The notes: generated from the sequence alone by a model not told the origin. A stretch of DNA of 11,404 nt from an uncultured Lachnospiraceae bacterium (GCA_905236615.1 CAJORC010000407.1:1-11404), one strand, 5' to 3'. Numbered from the stretch's first letter, positions 1 to 10,400 are shown. Made by a program: numbers and translations.

Positions 1-363
1 GAATATCGCGCGGAGCAGTCAAGTGTGCGCTTGGCTATGGGTAATCAGTGGCGTGACAGCGGAAAGATATTCACGGCAGAAAACGGCAGCATAATAAACC
101 CCGATACACTTTCATCGTGGTTTAGGGAGTTTATAAAGCGCCATAATCTGCCTGACGCACATATTCACACCTTGCGTCATGTATCGGCTACACTTTTAAT
201 TGCCGGTGGTGTTGATATTGCGACAGTGTCAAAGCGACTCGGGCACGCAAGCAAAAGTACAACACTGAATATCTACACCCACGCCATAAAATCAGCAGAC
301 GAAGTAGCGGCGGAAACTTTACAGAATATATTAAATCCTTCTAAGAATTATCAGATGGGCTGA
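1..363 (+). CDS. Tyrosine recombinase (phage/ICE-type integrase), C-terminal part, truncated by window edge
   Basis: The frame is open from base 1, so this is the tail of a longer gene and not a short protein starting at the internal GTG at 25. About 120 residues are visible. The sequence shows the catalytic signature of tyrosine recombinases: an H-x-x-R box (HTLRH, His at 166-168, Arg at 175-177), the GH box (RLGH, His at 244-246) and the nucleophile Tyr in IYTH at 274-276. The spacing is normal and a typical short tail follows the tyrosine. The other catalytic Arg/Lys and the DNA-binding domains must lie upstream of the window. Enzymes of this family cut and rejoin DNA through a 3'-phosphotyrosine link to integrate or excise phages and integrative conjugative elements. 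The TGA stop is followed by a terminator, so it appears to be transcribed separately from the large operon downstream. Whether the upstream part is intact cannot be judged. Confidence 0.94.
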   Translation, partial: EYRAEQSSVRLAMGNQWRDSGKIFTAENGSIINPDTLSSWFREFIKRHNLPDAHIHTLRHVSATLLIAGGVDIATVSKRLGHASKSTTLNIYTHAIKSADEVAAETLQNILNPSKNYQMG

Positions 364-400
364 TTACTAATTATATAGTATAAAATAAATTTATAGATGT

Positions 401-435
401 GGTATAACCGTTTTTAGTGGTTATACCCTTCTTTT
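401..435 (+). terminator. Rho-independent terminator of the integrase gene
   Basis: A perfect 9-bp inverted repeat, GGTATAACC (401-409) with GGTTATACC (419-427), encloses a 9-base loop and is followed at once by a pyrimidine/T-rich run, CTTCTTTT. It lies 38 bases after the integrase stop and about 80 bases upstream of the operon promoter. It would therefore end the integrase transcript and insulate the operon. The opposite strand has no clean T-run next to the stem, so it is probably unidirectional. Confidence 0.75.
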
Positions 436-510
436 ATTACTGTAAAATATCGTAAATGCACGACATAAAATTTTTATATAAATAAACGCAAGAATACATA
501 CTCTAGGGAT

Positions 511-539
511 TTGCATAAAATGACGAATTATGTTATAAT
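511..539 (+). promoter_or_regulatory. Sigma-A-type promoter of the three-gene operon
   Basis: TTGCAT at 511-516 (-35, four of six matches to TTGACA) and a perfect TATAAT at 534-539 (-10) are separated by 17 bases. A TG at 531-532 makes this an extended -10 (TGTTATAAT). Transcription would begin near 546, giving a leader of about 30 bases before the ATG at 575. The ribosome binding site GGAGG lies at 561-565, nine bases before that ATG. No clear operator palindrome overlaps the promoter and no regulator gene is adjacent, so fairly constitutive expression is the simplest reading. Confidence 0.8.
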
Positions 540-574
540 ATGTTAATAACTAATTTTATTGGAGGTTATCAGAT

Positions 575-3500
575 ATGAACGATACTTATATTATCAGTAA
601 AATCAACGAGTTCATGTATAACTTGAGCCAGCAAATGGGTGAGTGGCTCGAGGATAAACTACCGCGTATAACAGATAACTGGTGGAATGAACTAGTAATA
701 AATAATTTGAGTATGCTACAGAGAGAACAGGTAATATCTAATAATATCAATGACGTAAAAGGTTTGGATTTAGCATCACTTCTGCGTATTTTTGATAGAA
801 ATTGGTTCGTTATAACAAGCAAGTTTTTTATAAACAACAGAGAGCGTGATAACGTGAAAAATATGCTTGAAATACGCAATACATGGGCTCATATAACCCC
901 TAATGATATAAATAAAATTAGAATAATATCCGATATTGAAACGATAATCAGTCTAATGCAAACCTTTGGTGCCAGTATGAAAGATACAAGAGATATGGAG
1001 GCTTTCATTTTTGATGTTGAAGAAGACAGAGATATACAGAAGGAAGAGGAAAAAACTGAACCACAGAAGAACAATATAACAGAAATTACAGATGACACCA
1101 TAATTAAGATTGGAAGCTTAGTAGTTTTGGTTAGTGACCCTTCCATTATGGGTGCTGTCACTGGCATAACTGGAAACAAATATTCTGTTCTGATTAATGG
1201 TAAGCTACAGTCATTTTACGAGGAGCAAATAAAACTTTATGAGGCAAATGATCAAAAAGAACAGCTGTCACTAAGGCAAGTGAAATCAGCCATAACAGCC
1301 TATCAGATAAACAATCCTAATTCAAACAGTCTGTATTCGCTTAATTCAGCACGAATTGATTTTGTTCCATACCAATTCAGACCCGCGTTGAAGCTAATAA
1401 AATCTGACAGTCCGAGACTTTTAGTTGCAGATGATGTAGGTGTAGGTAAGACTATTGAGGCTGGTTTAATTCTCAAAGAGCTGGAAGCACGTTCGAGTAT
1501 CAATTCTGTGCTTATAATTTGCCCGAGGCCACTTGTTTCTGAAAGAAAATGGGAACTTGAAATGAAGCGATTTGATGAGAACTTCACACAACTTGACGGC
1601 AGGGAGTTTTTAGAAGCAATTTCAGAAACAGACAGGGATGGTGAATGGCCTGAACGGCACAGAAAAACAATAATTCCGTATTCGCTTTTTGGTGAGGATT
1701 CGATTATGGGTACACAATCTGGCTCCAACAAAAAAAGAAAGGTTCTGGGTTTGGGAGAACTGGACCCTATACCTCATTTTGATTTAGTAATAGTAGATGA
1801 GGCTCATAATATAAGAAATTCAAATACATGGATGTATCGTGGGGTCGAAATATTCTGCAGAAATGCCGATGCTGTTGTATTCTTGACCGCAACACCGTTG
1901 CAAAACAGCAATAATGATTTATATACATTATTAAATTTACTTCGTCCTGACATAGTTATTGATCGGGAAACATTCAGAACAATGTCTGAGCCAAACACAT
2001 ATATAAATAACTTACTACGGATAGTACGCAACCAGGAAGAAGGATGGAATGAGCAGGGTAAAGAGTGTATTGATTCTATTCTTTCAACTGATTGGGGAAG
2101 AAATGTTATACAGCACAATCCTCATTTTGAAGTGATATATGATTTTCTGTCAAAGGAACATGTGACACGTGACGAGAAAATTGATATGATTTCTAAAATA
2201 GAAGGCTTACATTCATTTAATGGACTTATAAACAGAACCAGACGTAGGGATATAGAAAATTTCTGCATAAGAAGGACGCAGACCGTTAGGGTTCCGTATG
2301 ATTTAGTTCAACGAACATTGTATGATATGCTGATTGAATTTGAAACAACATCACTGACGATTTTGCATGGCAGCCGGAGCGTGCGTTTTATGATGTGTAC
2401 AATTATGCGTCAGGCGGCGAGCTGTATATATGGACTTGTACCGTTTATGAAGGATATTTTATCGAGAAGGCTGGAGCAAATTCAAGAGGATGGCGAACTC
2501 TATGAATATGATTATTCTATGGGTGAAGAAGAAGGAAAAGGATTATTTGAGCTTGCAGATAGGATAGCTGAACTTTCTGCAGACCTACCGGAATATGATC
2601 CCAAATTTGAAAAGATGTATGAGATTATAGTACGAAAACAGCGAGAAGATAATAATCGTGTCATTATATTTAGTTCATTCAGACATACCCTGTCTTATTT
2701 GAAAGAGAAATTACAAGACAAAGGTGTAAGAGTTGGTTATGTAGACGGCAATGTTCCCGATGAAGAACGATTTAATCTCAGAAAACGTTTTCTGATGGAC
2801 AGAAACGATACTGATGCAATTGATATCATTCTGTTTAGCGAAGTGGGCTGTGAAGGCCTGGACTACCAATTCTGCGATACAATGATCAACTATGATTTGC
2901 CGTGGAATCCAATGAGAATTGAGCAGCGGATAGGTCGTATTGACAGACGCGGTCAGGAGAGTGACACTGTTAAAATTTATAATATGATTACTGCTGATAC
3001 TATTGATGCGGTTATTTATGACAGATGTCTGAGTAAAATAGGTGTTTTTGAAGATAGTATAGGTGACTGTGCTGAGATTTTGGGAGGCATTAATGATCAA
3101 ATATTAAAAATAATGTTTAATTCTGAACTGACAGAGGAGGAGCGCCAAATTAAAATTGAGAAAATGGCAGATAATGAGGTGATGAAGGTTCAGGAACTGC
3201 ACAGATTAGAACATGAAGAGAAGTCTCTGTTCGGATTTGATCTTTCTGATTATATATTAAACAAAGATGTTCAGGAGGCTGAGAATTCATGGATTTCTCC
3301 TGCAAGCATACAAGAATTAATTAATGTTTTTTTAAATGATTTTCTGGGTGGTGGCGAATATATAATAGGAAAATCGGAACAAAAATCATTAAGACTTTCT
3401 AATGAAAAAAGACAGATACTTCTTGAAAATCTAAAGAAAACAGAAATAGTAAATAACAATAATGCAACAAAACTATGGAATGCTTATCTGAAGTCAGATA

Positions 3501-4144
3501 AGCCGATTTTGCCTGTCACTTTTGATAGTGTGTGCGCAAAAGATAATCGTGACATTACATTTCTTACACAAATGCACCCTCTTGTTATTCAGGCTGCAGC
3601 GTATGAGAGCAGTAAATTCCCGTGTGAACTTGGCATTAGCGTAAGTACGGATGATATACCGCCTGGAGATTACGAGTTTTTAGTCTATGCATGGAAATAT
3701 GTCGGCTTAAGACCTGATATTAAAATGATAGCCGTAAGCGAGAATGAACTGGTACGACAAAATGTTCTGGGATATATACAGTATGGAAGTGAATATGAGT
3801 ATATTCCTCAAAATCATATAAATAAATGGAAAGAGATGGACTCTTTACACTATACTACATGGCAGAATGCAAAGGAAAAATACTCACATGAAGTAAAAGA
3901 CGAATGCAATTATCGTATGGAACAGCTGGGACAGTCGTTTAATCAACGAGATGCTATTTTTAGAAATATGATAATAAATGCAGCTGATGACAAGATCAGA
4001 AGAATGAGAAAATCACAGTTGGACAAGCTTAAATCGGACTTTAATGTGCAGAAGAAAGCAATGGATGAAACAATTAAAAAAGCTGACATACATACAAATC
4101 TGATTATAAAAGGCGTTTTGCATGTTGAACGGGAGAATGTATAA
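575..4144 (+). CDS. HEPN (Swt1-type)-SNF2 helicase fusion protein, RapA/DrmD-like
   Basis: A 1189-aa protein. Residues about 1-135 match the Swt1-type HEPN domain: a helical domain with a conserved LDLASLLRIFDRNW block, ending in the RNase-type motif RNTWAH (Arg101, Asn102, His106; an RX4H motif). Residues about 150-165 are a charged linker. Residues about 178-222 look like a small beta-barrel (Tudor/SH3-like) module, as often found ahead of RapA-like helicases. The SF2/SNF2 motor follows: motif I DDVGVGKT (Lys292), motif II VDEAH (Asp408-Glu409), motif III LTATP (437-441), motif IV around 696-702, motif V around 756-763 and motif VI QRIGRIDRRGQ (784-794). About 255 residues separate motifs III and IV. 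The C-terminal 390 residues are unassigned and end in a charged, probably coiled-coil stretch (about 1100-1170). The start is fixed by GGAGG nine bases upstream. SNF2 enzymes translocate on duplex DNA; HEPN domains of this motif type cut RNA. It is the first gene of the operon. The HEPN-SNF2 call is firm, the RNase activity is inferred and the biological role is not known. Confidence 0.96.
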   Translation: MNDTYIISKINEFMYNLSQQMGEWLEDKLPRITDNWWNELVINNLSMLQREQVISNNINDVKGLDLASLLRIFDRNWFVITSKFFINNRERDNVKNMLEIRNTWAHITPNDINKIRIISDIETIISLMQTFGASMKDTRDMEAFIFDVEEDRDIQKEEEKTEPQKNNITEITDDTIIKIGSLVVLVSDPSIMGAVTGITGNKYSVLINGKLQSFYEEQIKLYEANDQKEQLSLRQVKSAITAYQINNPNSNSLYSLNSARIDFVPYQFRPALKLIKSDSPRLLVADDVGVGKTIEAGLILKELEARSSINSVLIICPRPLVSERKWELEMKRFDENFTQLDGREFLEAISETDRDGEWPERHRKTIIPYSLFGEDSIMGTQSGSNKKRKVLGLGELDPIPHFDLVIVDEAHNIRNSNTWMYRGVEIFCRNADAVVFLTATPLQNSNNDLYTLLNLLRPDIVIDRETFRTMSEPNTYINNLLRIVRNQEEGWNEQGKECIDSILSTDWGRNVIQHNPHFEVIYDFLSKEHVTRDEKIDMISKIEGLHSFNGLINRTRRRDIENFCIRRTQTVRVPYDLVQRTLYDMLIEFETTSLTILHGSRSVRFMMCTIMRQAASCIYGLVPFMKDILSRRLEQIQEDGELYEYDYSMGEEEGKGLFELADRIAELSADLPEYDPKFEKMYEIIVRKQREDNNRVIIFSSFRHTLSYLKEKLQDKGVRVGYVDGNVPDEERFNLRKRFLMDRNDTDAIDIILFSEVGCEGLDYQFCDTMINYDLPWNPMRIEQRIGRIDRRGQESDTVKIYNMITADTIDAVIYDRCLSKIGVFEDSIGDCAEILGGINDQILKIMFNSELTEEERQIKIEKMADNEVMKVQELHRLEHEEKSLFGFDLSDYILNKDVQEAENSWISPASIQELINVFLNDFLGGGEYIIGKSEQKSLRLSNEKRQILLENLKKTEIVNNNNATKLWNAYLKSDKPILPVTFDSVCAKDNRDITFLTQMHPLVIQAAAYESSKFPCELGISVSTDDIPPGDYEFLVYAWKYVGLRPDIKMIAVSENELVRQNVLGYIQYGSEYEYIPQNHINKWKEMDSLHYTTWQNAKEKYSHEVKDECNYRMEQLGQSFNQRDAIFRNMIINAADDKIRRMRKSQLDKLKSDFNVQKKAMDETIKKADIHTNLIIKGVLHVERENV

Positions 4145-7100
4145 TGAAAAAAATAAATTATGAAGAAATATACAATAAAAACCGCGATGACTGGAAAGAA
4201 TTAACTAATAATCCTCAGAAATATGAGGCTCTTTTGGCGGGGCATTATTCAGATAGCAATCATTTTGTATATGAATTAATTCAAAATGCTGAAGATGCCA
4301 AGGCTACTAAAACAGTTATTGAATATTATGAGGATAGGCTGATATTCTACCATGACGGTATTCCTTTTGATGCGGCGGATGTACGAGGAGTCTCTTCAAT
4401 GCTTATGGGAACAAAGGCCAAAGAGGACGCTCAAACGATTGGCAGATTTGGTATGGGCTTTAAGTCTGTGTTCAAATACACGTATCAGCCTGAAATATAT
4501 TCTGATGACGAAGCCTTTTTAATTAGAAATTATTTATTGCCTATTGAAATTAAAGATGGATGGAATTGCTCACAGGAAAAACGTGAAATATCCTATACAT
4601 CAAACAGAAGCATACCAATTCATCCGTTTGCCAGTTCAAAACATTTAACCAAAATAGTAATACCGTTTATGAAAAAGAATAAAAATGGTGAAATTGAGAA
4701 AATATCCGGAGATGATGTGCTTATTAAATTAAGAGAACTGACGGGTGAGATTTTACTTTTTCTCAATCATATAAACAACCTATGTTGGATAAATAAGATG
4801 ACAGGAGAAGGTGCGGCTATTTCGTTAAAATCAGATAAAGCGGATCGTAATCTTGTAGGCTGCAGTATAAGAAAGCTTAATGAGAGTAAAGAAAATACTA
4901 CATATTATCTCAAATATAAAAAGGTTTTTGACCACAAAGATATGAAATCTGCTGAGGTTAGCGTTGCATACAAATTAAATAACAGGGCAAACAACATAAA
5001 TGATATGCCGAGAACAGATATATATGTGTACTTTCCGACAAAAGATGAAACTGATTTGCCATTTCTTGTACATGGCTCTTTTGAAACAGCCGTTTCCCGC
5101 GAAAAACTAATGCATCCATCATCATTCAATAACTATCTCTTTGATGTACTGGGCGATCTGATTGCAAATTCCATGAACAACCTGAAAAACCGCAAACTCA
5201 TAACACAAAATTTTATTCGACGTTTACTGCTTGTTGCCTTTAAGGATGAGGAAGACAATAACACAATACCGGGACTGCGGGATAAAATAACAGAGGTGTT
5301 TTCAGAAAATGCAATGCTACCTGGTACCGACGGACAATATCACAGGTGCGGTGAAATGTTTATTCCTGTACCCTTTGGGATTGCTGAGTTTAGTAAAACA
5401 TCCTTTTTCGGCACATTACTGGCAAATAAAAAATTTGTAGCATTTAATGATAGCAAAGCTGCAAATTTTAGTGAGTACTATTTATGGCTAAAGAACAGTC
5501 TTAATATTAGAATATATACGTTGTTGGATTTGGCGAAGGACTTAAAGAATGTTCCAACACACATTCCGTTCTCTGTTGATGAATTTGATAAGTTTTACAC
5601 GTTAATGGAGGGATATCCTGATAAAGAAGAACAAATATATTCGAGCTATCTTTATAGACCTCCATATGATAAAGATGCGGAGTCAGGAATAAATGAGGTA
5701 TGGTCAATTCTAAGACAATCACCTATTATCATAAATTCTAATAACACGTTATCAGCTGCTTATGAAGGTGATAAGGAAATTCTTTATTTAAATTCATCAA
5801 GTGTATATAAAAGCGTTTCTAATGTAGTACATCATGAAATAGCGGAAAAACATTTAAGTCTATTGAAAAATGATTTTAAATTGAACGAGTTTAATGACTT
5901 TCAATATATTAAGGAGAAGGTAATTCAGAAATATATAAATGCAGAAGAAATATATGAGCCAGAGTATTTATTGGATATTAAACAGATAATTAAGCAAATG
6001 CACAATCCTGTTCAAGCGAAGGAATTACTTGAACTATTACGTGAAGCGTGTATTATGCGTGTGCATGATTATTATGATGGTGATATCGTTTTTGTACAAC
6101 CCGGAAATGCGTATGCAGATATTTCTGATGAAGGAGTAGATTTAAGAATATTTTTTAATCCTCCATCAGAGATGCATGAACAAATCCCCAAATTACCTCT
6201 ATTTGATAAATATTATTTAGATATTGATTTTTATAAAGAAAACGGAATATTAATTGATAATTTAAGGCAGCTGGGACTTTTTACAAAGCTGGTTGATGAT
6301 GGAGAGAGATATGGTAAACACCGTAATATAACCTGGTCAGCGGAAGGTGATTTTTGCCCAGAATTACATATAGAAGGTTTAGGTAAAAATTTAGTATTTA
6401 TTGAAGAGTATCCAGATTATGATCTTTCAAGAAATAAGTCGGAGCAGATTTTAAAATTAATGTTGTCTGAAGCGCATAAGCTTTCAGGACAGATAAAACA
6501 TAAGCAGTATAATTCAGATTATGAAGACAAAGTGTCAATGGCACTAGAGATGAGCAGTAATCACAAGTGGTTATATTGTACAGATGGAGAAATGCATAAA
6601 CCTCAGGAAGTATCATTGTATGAATTAGACACAACGATTTATGGTAAGCCAATCAGAAATAAAGATGCATATAAACAGCTTGGATTTATAGAAAAAGAAC
6701 AGGATGTAGCCGAAGAAGCATTTGAAATAGTTGATAACCTTGATGAGAGAAATAAAAAGATACTTGCAAAACAACTTGCAAGAGAATTTGGTTGGAGTTT
6801 TGTGGAAGATGACAATGCACAGGTAGATCACTATACTAATAAGGCTGTATATAATACAAATGAAATTTTTACTGCGAATGACTGGGAGTTAAATGAATTT
6901 CCGTCGCATAAGATTCGTAATATGGATAGCCTGGTTGAACATGTAAGACAGCAGTTTTACTGCGCAGATCCTGTGAAATACAAACGTGTGTGGAGGCAGA
7001 TACGTACAAGCAAGTCCTTGCAGACAAGCAGAGCGTATGCGTTAAGTATGTATACAAATTCAGAAAACAATAAAATGTGTCAGATGTGTAAGGAGCCGAC

Positions 7101-7407
7101 ATATAATCCGGAGATAGTTGAAATATCAAACTATGGAATGGAGCTTCCTCAGATGCATCTATGTCTTTGTAGAAACTGTGCGGCTGTATATAAAAGCATG
7201 AGAGATTTGGATAAGGATAATTTTAAGAAAATGATTAGGCAAAAAATTTGTGATATAGATATCTCATCAGATGAAGACAACTGCTTTGTAGAACTGATGC
7301 CTGACATATTCATAAACTTCACACAGACTCACGCCGCAGAATTACAAATATTATTTAAACTTATAGAAGAATATGGTTTGCCCAATATAGGCGAAGCGGT
7401 ATCTTGA
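4144..7407 (+). CDS. Sacsin-type GHKL (Hsp90-like) ATPase with C-terminal zinc ribbon
   Basis: A 1087-aa protein. The N-terminal 110 residues carry a complete Bergerat ATP-binding fold: N-box ELIQNAEDA (Glu44 general base, Asn48 metal ligand), G1 box HDGIPF (Asp71 contacts adenine) and G2/lid TIGRFGMGFKSVF (Gly100-Phe110). The form ELIQNAEDA plus GRFGMGFKSVF is that of sacsin-like ATPases rather than histidine kinases or MutL. Residues to about 350 continue this module, and residues about 350-970 match nothing I can name. A four-cysteine cluster, C979-x2-C982 and C1009-x2-C1012 (LCRNC), resembles the zinc ribbon of HNH proteins but lacks an obvious HNH catalytic histidine set, so a structural zinc site is more likely. 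The ATG at 4144 overlaps the preceding TAA by one base (TAATG), with GGGAGA seven bases upstream, which indicates translational coupling with the HEPN-helicase. No signal peptide or membrane segment is seen, so it is cytoplasmic. It may act as an ATP-driven conformational switch or scaffold for its neighbours, but this is inference. It could alternatively be an independent chaperone-like protein. Confidence 0.95.
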   Translation: MKKINYEEIYNKNRDDWKELTNNPQKYEALLAGHYSDSNHFVYELIQNAEDAKATKTVIEYYEDRLIFYHDGIPFDAADVRGVSSMLMGTKAKEDAQTIGRFGMGFKSVFKYTYQPEIYSDDEAFLIRNYLLPIEIKDGWNCSQEKREISYTSNRSIPIHPFASSKHLTKIVIPFMKKNKNGEIEKISGDDVLIKLRELTGEILLFLNHINNLCWINKMTGEGAAISLKSDKADRNLVGCSIRKLNESKENTTYYLKYKKVFDHKDMKSAEVSVAYKLNNRANNINDMPRTDIYVYFPTKDETDLPFLVHGSFETAVSREKLMHPSSFNNYLFDVLGDLIANSMNNLKNRKLITQNFIRRLLLVAFKDEEDNNTIPGLRDKITEVFSENAMLPGTDGQYHRCGEMFIPVPFGIAEFSKTSFFGTLLANKKFVAFNDSKAANFSEYYLWLKNSLNIRIYTLLDLAKDLKNVPTHIPFSVDEFDKFYTLMEGYPDKEEQIYSSYLYRPPYDKDAESGINEVWSILRQSPIIINSNNTLSAAYEGDKEILYLNSSSVYKSVSNVVHHEIAEKHLSLLKNDFKLNEFNDFQYIKEKVIQKYINAEEIYEPEYLLDIKQIIKQMHNPVQAKELLELLREACIMRVHDYYDGDIVFVQPGNAYADISDEGVDLRIFFNPPSEMHEQIPKLPLFDKYYLDIDFYKENGILIDNLRQLGLFTKLVDDGERYGKHRNITWSAEGDFCPELHIEGLGKNLVFIEEYPDYDLSRNKSEQILKLMLSEAHKLSGQIKHKQYNSDYEDKVSMALEMSSNHKWLYCTDGEMHKPQEVSLYELDTTIYGKPIRNKDAYKQLGFIEKEQDVAEEAFEIVDNLDERNKKILAKQLAREFGWSFVEDDNAQVDHYTNKAVYNTNEIFTANDWELNEFPSHKIRNMDSLVEHVRQQFYCADPVKYKRVWRQIRTSKSLQTSRAYALSMYTNSENNKMCQMCKEPTYNPEIVEISNYGMELPQMHLCLCRNCAAVYKSMRDLDKDNFKKMIRQKICDIDISSDEDNCFVELMPDIFINFTQTHAAELQILFKLIEEYGLPNIGEAVS

Positions 7408-7445
7408 TTTGATAAATAACAGTTAAAAGAAAAGAGGTATATTAA

Positions 7446-10400
7446 ATGGCACAGCATATTTCACTAAGAGTACCGTGGCATGATAACGGCTGGAATGGTA
7501 CTGTCTGCAATAATCCTGCGGAGAACATTTCATGCCTGCGACTGAAAAATATATTTGAAAACCGTGATGATAATTTGGAAGAAAAATTTGCGTCGTGTAA
7601 ATTTTGTTCTCTTGCATGCAATAAGGATATGCCCTGCTTAAAAGAGGGCGGCGCATTTATGTCTGATGAGCAGATTGAATTCTTTGTTGAGCATCCATAC
7701 AGCAAATACGGTTATAGCACACATGATCATTTGCTGCCTACGAAGGAAATTATGCCACCGTACTCATACCCGGCAAGGCCATACAGATGGACAATGAAAA
7801 GACGCTATATAGGTCCTAGACAATATTTAAGGATTGAACAGCTTGCTACTGAACAAGGTATAGACTACCACGCGGAATACGAGCCTGAAATGAAAAATAA
7901 AACGTGGGTTCAGGATGGAAGAAATCAGCGCGCTATATTCAATAAATTTTTTGAAGACGTTGAGCCGGACAAGTCTCTGTGTATTTTCTATGCAAAACAA
8001 GTCCCGTTTGTTGAGGATTCGAGAAGAGTGGTTATAGGCATAGGTCATGTCAAGGCAGTATACCCGTCTGTTGACTATGAAACATCAGATACGAACAAAA
8101 TGACATCGTGTACATGGGAAACGATGATTCAGCATTCTATAAGAAGCAATATGGAGGATGGTTTTCTTCTGCCGTATGATAAGCTGACGGAATATGCTGA
8201 AACAGATCCTAATTTTGACATAAATAAGGTGGTTGTGTTTGCAGAAAACGATTTTTTTGAGGAATTTTCATATGCGTCTGAGCATTTAAGCTATGATGCC
8301 GTAATTGATGTTATTTTACAGTGTTTAAAAGTAATTGAAATTGCAAAGGAATACCATATAGAAGGTGATTGGAACAAGTGTATTACATGGCTTAACCAAC
8401 AGCTGATTGAAGTTTGGGAGGACAGAGGTGCATTCCCGGGACTTGGAGCGATGCTGACTGCATTTGGTGTACCATCGGGTGTAGCGGCAGCCAAGGAATT
8501 GAAAGACCAGAGCCACAATTCAGAAGATTTGTGGGAACTACTGGATAAGGCAATAGATAAGCCGGACAATTATTTTTCTGATTTTTGTAGAGATAATTTT
8601 AATGAAACTATAAGAACGACGTGGAAGAATCTCCCCAAAATCAGGAAGAAGCTTTTCATGATGCTCTCTAGGGTCGATTTGTCTATTAAACAGGCGCAGA
8701 CGCTGTACAATAAGGAATTGCGAGAATATAGCAAAATTATGCATACAGATAATGAATTGCTTGAAAATCCATATCTTCTTTATGAAAGCACAAGAAATAA
8801 AATTGATGCATTAAAGGTATCTATAAAAAAAGTTGATTTGGCTTTTTTTCCGATGCCTAATGTAAAAAATCAATATCCTATTGAAGCACCTTCAAACATT
8901 GAATCTGAAAATGATTCACGGCGTGTACGGGCTTTGGCAGTGAGCATTTTGGAAAAAAGTGCTCTTGAAGGCCATACAATAATGCCCATGAATAATCTTG
9001 TTATACAAATAAATCAGCTTACTGTAGAACCGCCATGTCCAGTAAACGGTGATATAGTAGCAGCGATGAACGATTATTTTAAAGACGAGATTGTGTGCAA
9101 TAAAGATGCTCTTGGAAGGGAATACTATAAACTTGTACGGTACAAGAAAATTGATCATATAATAAATTCACAGATAAAAAAGCGTGTAAACAGCACAAAT
9201 CGTCATATTATTGATGTTGACTGGCGAGCTCGTGTTGACGAGGAACTGAAGTACATGCCGAATGATGATGCACTTGAGGAAAGGGCAAGACAAGAAAAAG
9301 CTGCTGCACTTAAAGAAATGGCAGAAGCGAGAGTTTCCGTTCTAATAGGTGGAGCAGGCACAGGTAAAACTACGGTTCTTTCTATACTATGCCAAGAAAA
9401 GAGAATACAGGATGATGGCATTTTGCTACTTGCGCCTACAGGTAAGGCAAGCGTGCGTATGACACAATTACTAAAAGGAAAAACAAAATTTCGCGCTTGT
9501 ACAATTGCAAGCTTTCTGAATAAAAGCGGAAGATATGACCCTGCTACATATAATTATAGAATATTGGAAGGCGCTGAAAGAGGCAAGGATAAGCCAATAA
9601 GTGAAAAAACGGTTATTATAGATGAGTGTTCAATGCTCACAGAGGAAATGTTCGGAGCGCTTTTGGATGCTGTGAAGTATGCCGAAAGAATTATTTTTGT
9701 TGGAGATGCAAATCAATTGCCGCCAATCGGTGCCGGACGTCCGTTTGTTGACCTTTTGCGTTATTTGCGTTCGGTTTCGGATATTGAAGATTTTCCAAAG
9801 GTGGGCAGAAGCTATGCAGAGCTTATAACTACAAGACGGCAGCTTCCGGATAAAAAAACAGGAACTTTAAGAGCCGATGTACGCCTTGCTAAATGGTATA
9901 CGGAGGATACTACTGACATGGATGAGGCTGTATTTCGTGAAATTCAGTCTGGCACAAAGGACGGAACTGTTATATTTAAACGATGGAATGACAAAGATGA
10001 ACTGGAAAGAATCCTGCTGCATACAATTGCGGAATTGTGCGGCATGAAAAATATTGATGATATAGAAGGCTTTAACCGATATCTGGGTGCAACTGTATAT
10101 AACGACAACAATAAAACTCTTTTTTATGCCTCAAAAGACAAAGATAAAGAGATGGATGATATACCAGCGGAAAGGTGGCAAATTTTATCACCTGTCAGAA
10201 ATAATGCCCATGGTGTACTTAATATAAATCATCTTATTCACGGGAAATACAGAGCCGAATTTCTCGAAATGTCGGTAAGCGAGAACTCTAAAATTCCTAA
10301 TCAAATGGGACCTGAGAATATTGTTTATGGTGATAAGGTTATAAATGTTGTTAATTCAACGAAAGAAGCTTATCCTCAAGATAACGCCGAAAATTTTGTT

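Noticed and set aside
464..521. CATAAAAT repeated at 464-471 and 514-521, 50 bases apart, the second overlapping the -35
   Set aside because: An 8-base AT-rich repeat in AT-rich DNA is expected by chance, and neither copy is a palindrome.
1303..1731. 142-codon open frame on the minus strand within the helicase gene
   Set aside because: It lies wholly inside a well-supported gene with clear helicase motifs, its translation is low-complexity Ser/Leu/Ile-rich and matches no family. It is a shadow frame, as are the other minus-strand frames.
1729..1740. Run of seven A in the helicase gene (Asn-Lys-Lys-Arg) as a possible slippage or phase-variation site
   Set aside because: Runs of this length are common in low-GC genes, the frame is intact, and no alternative frame product is indicated. 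The same holds for the A7 run near 8825.
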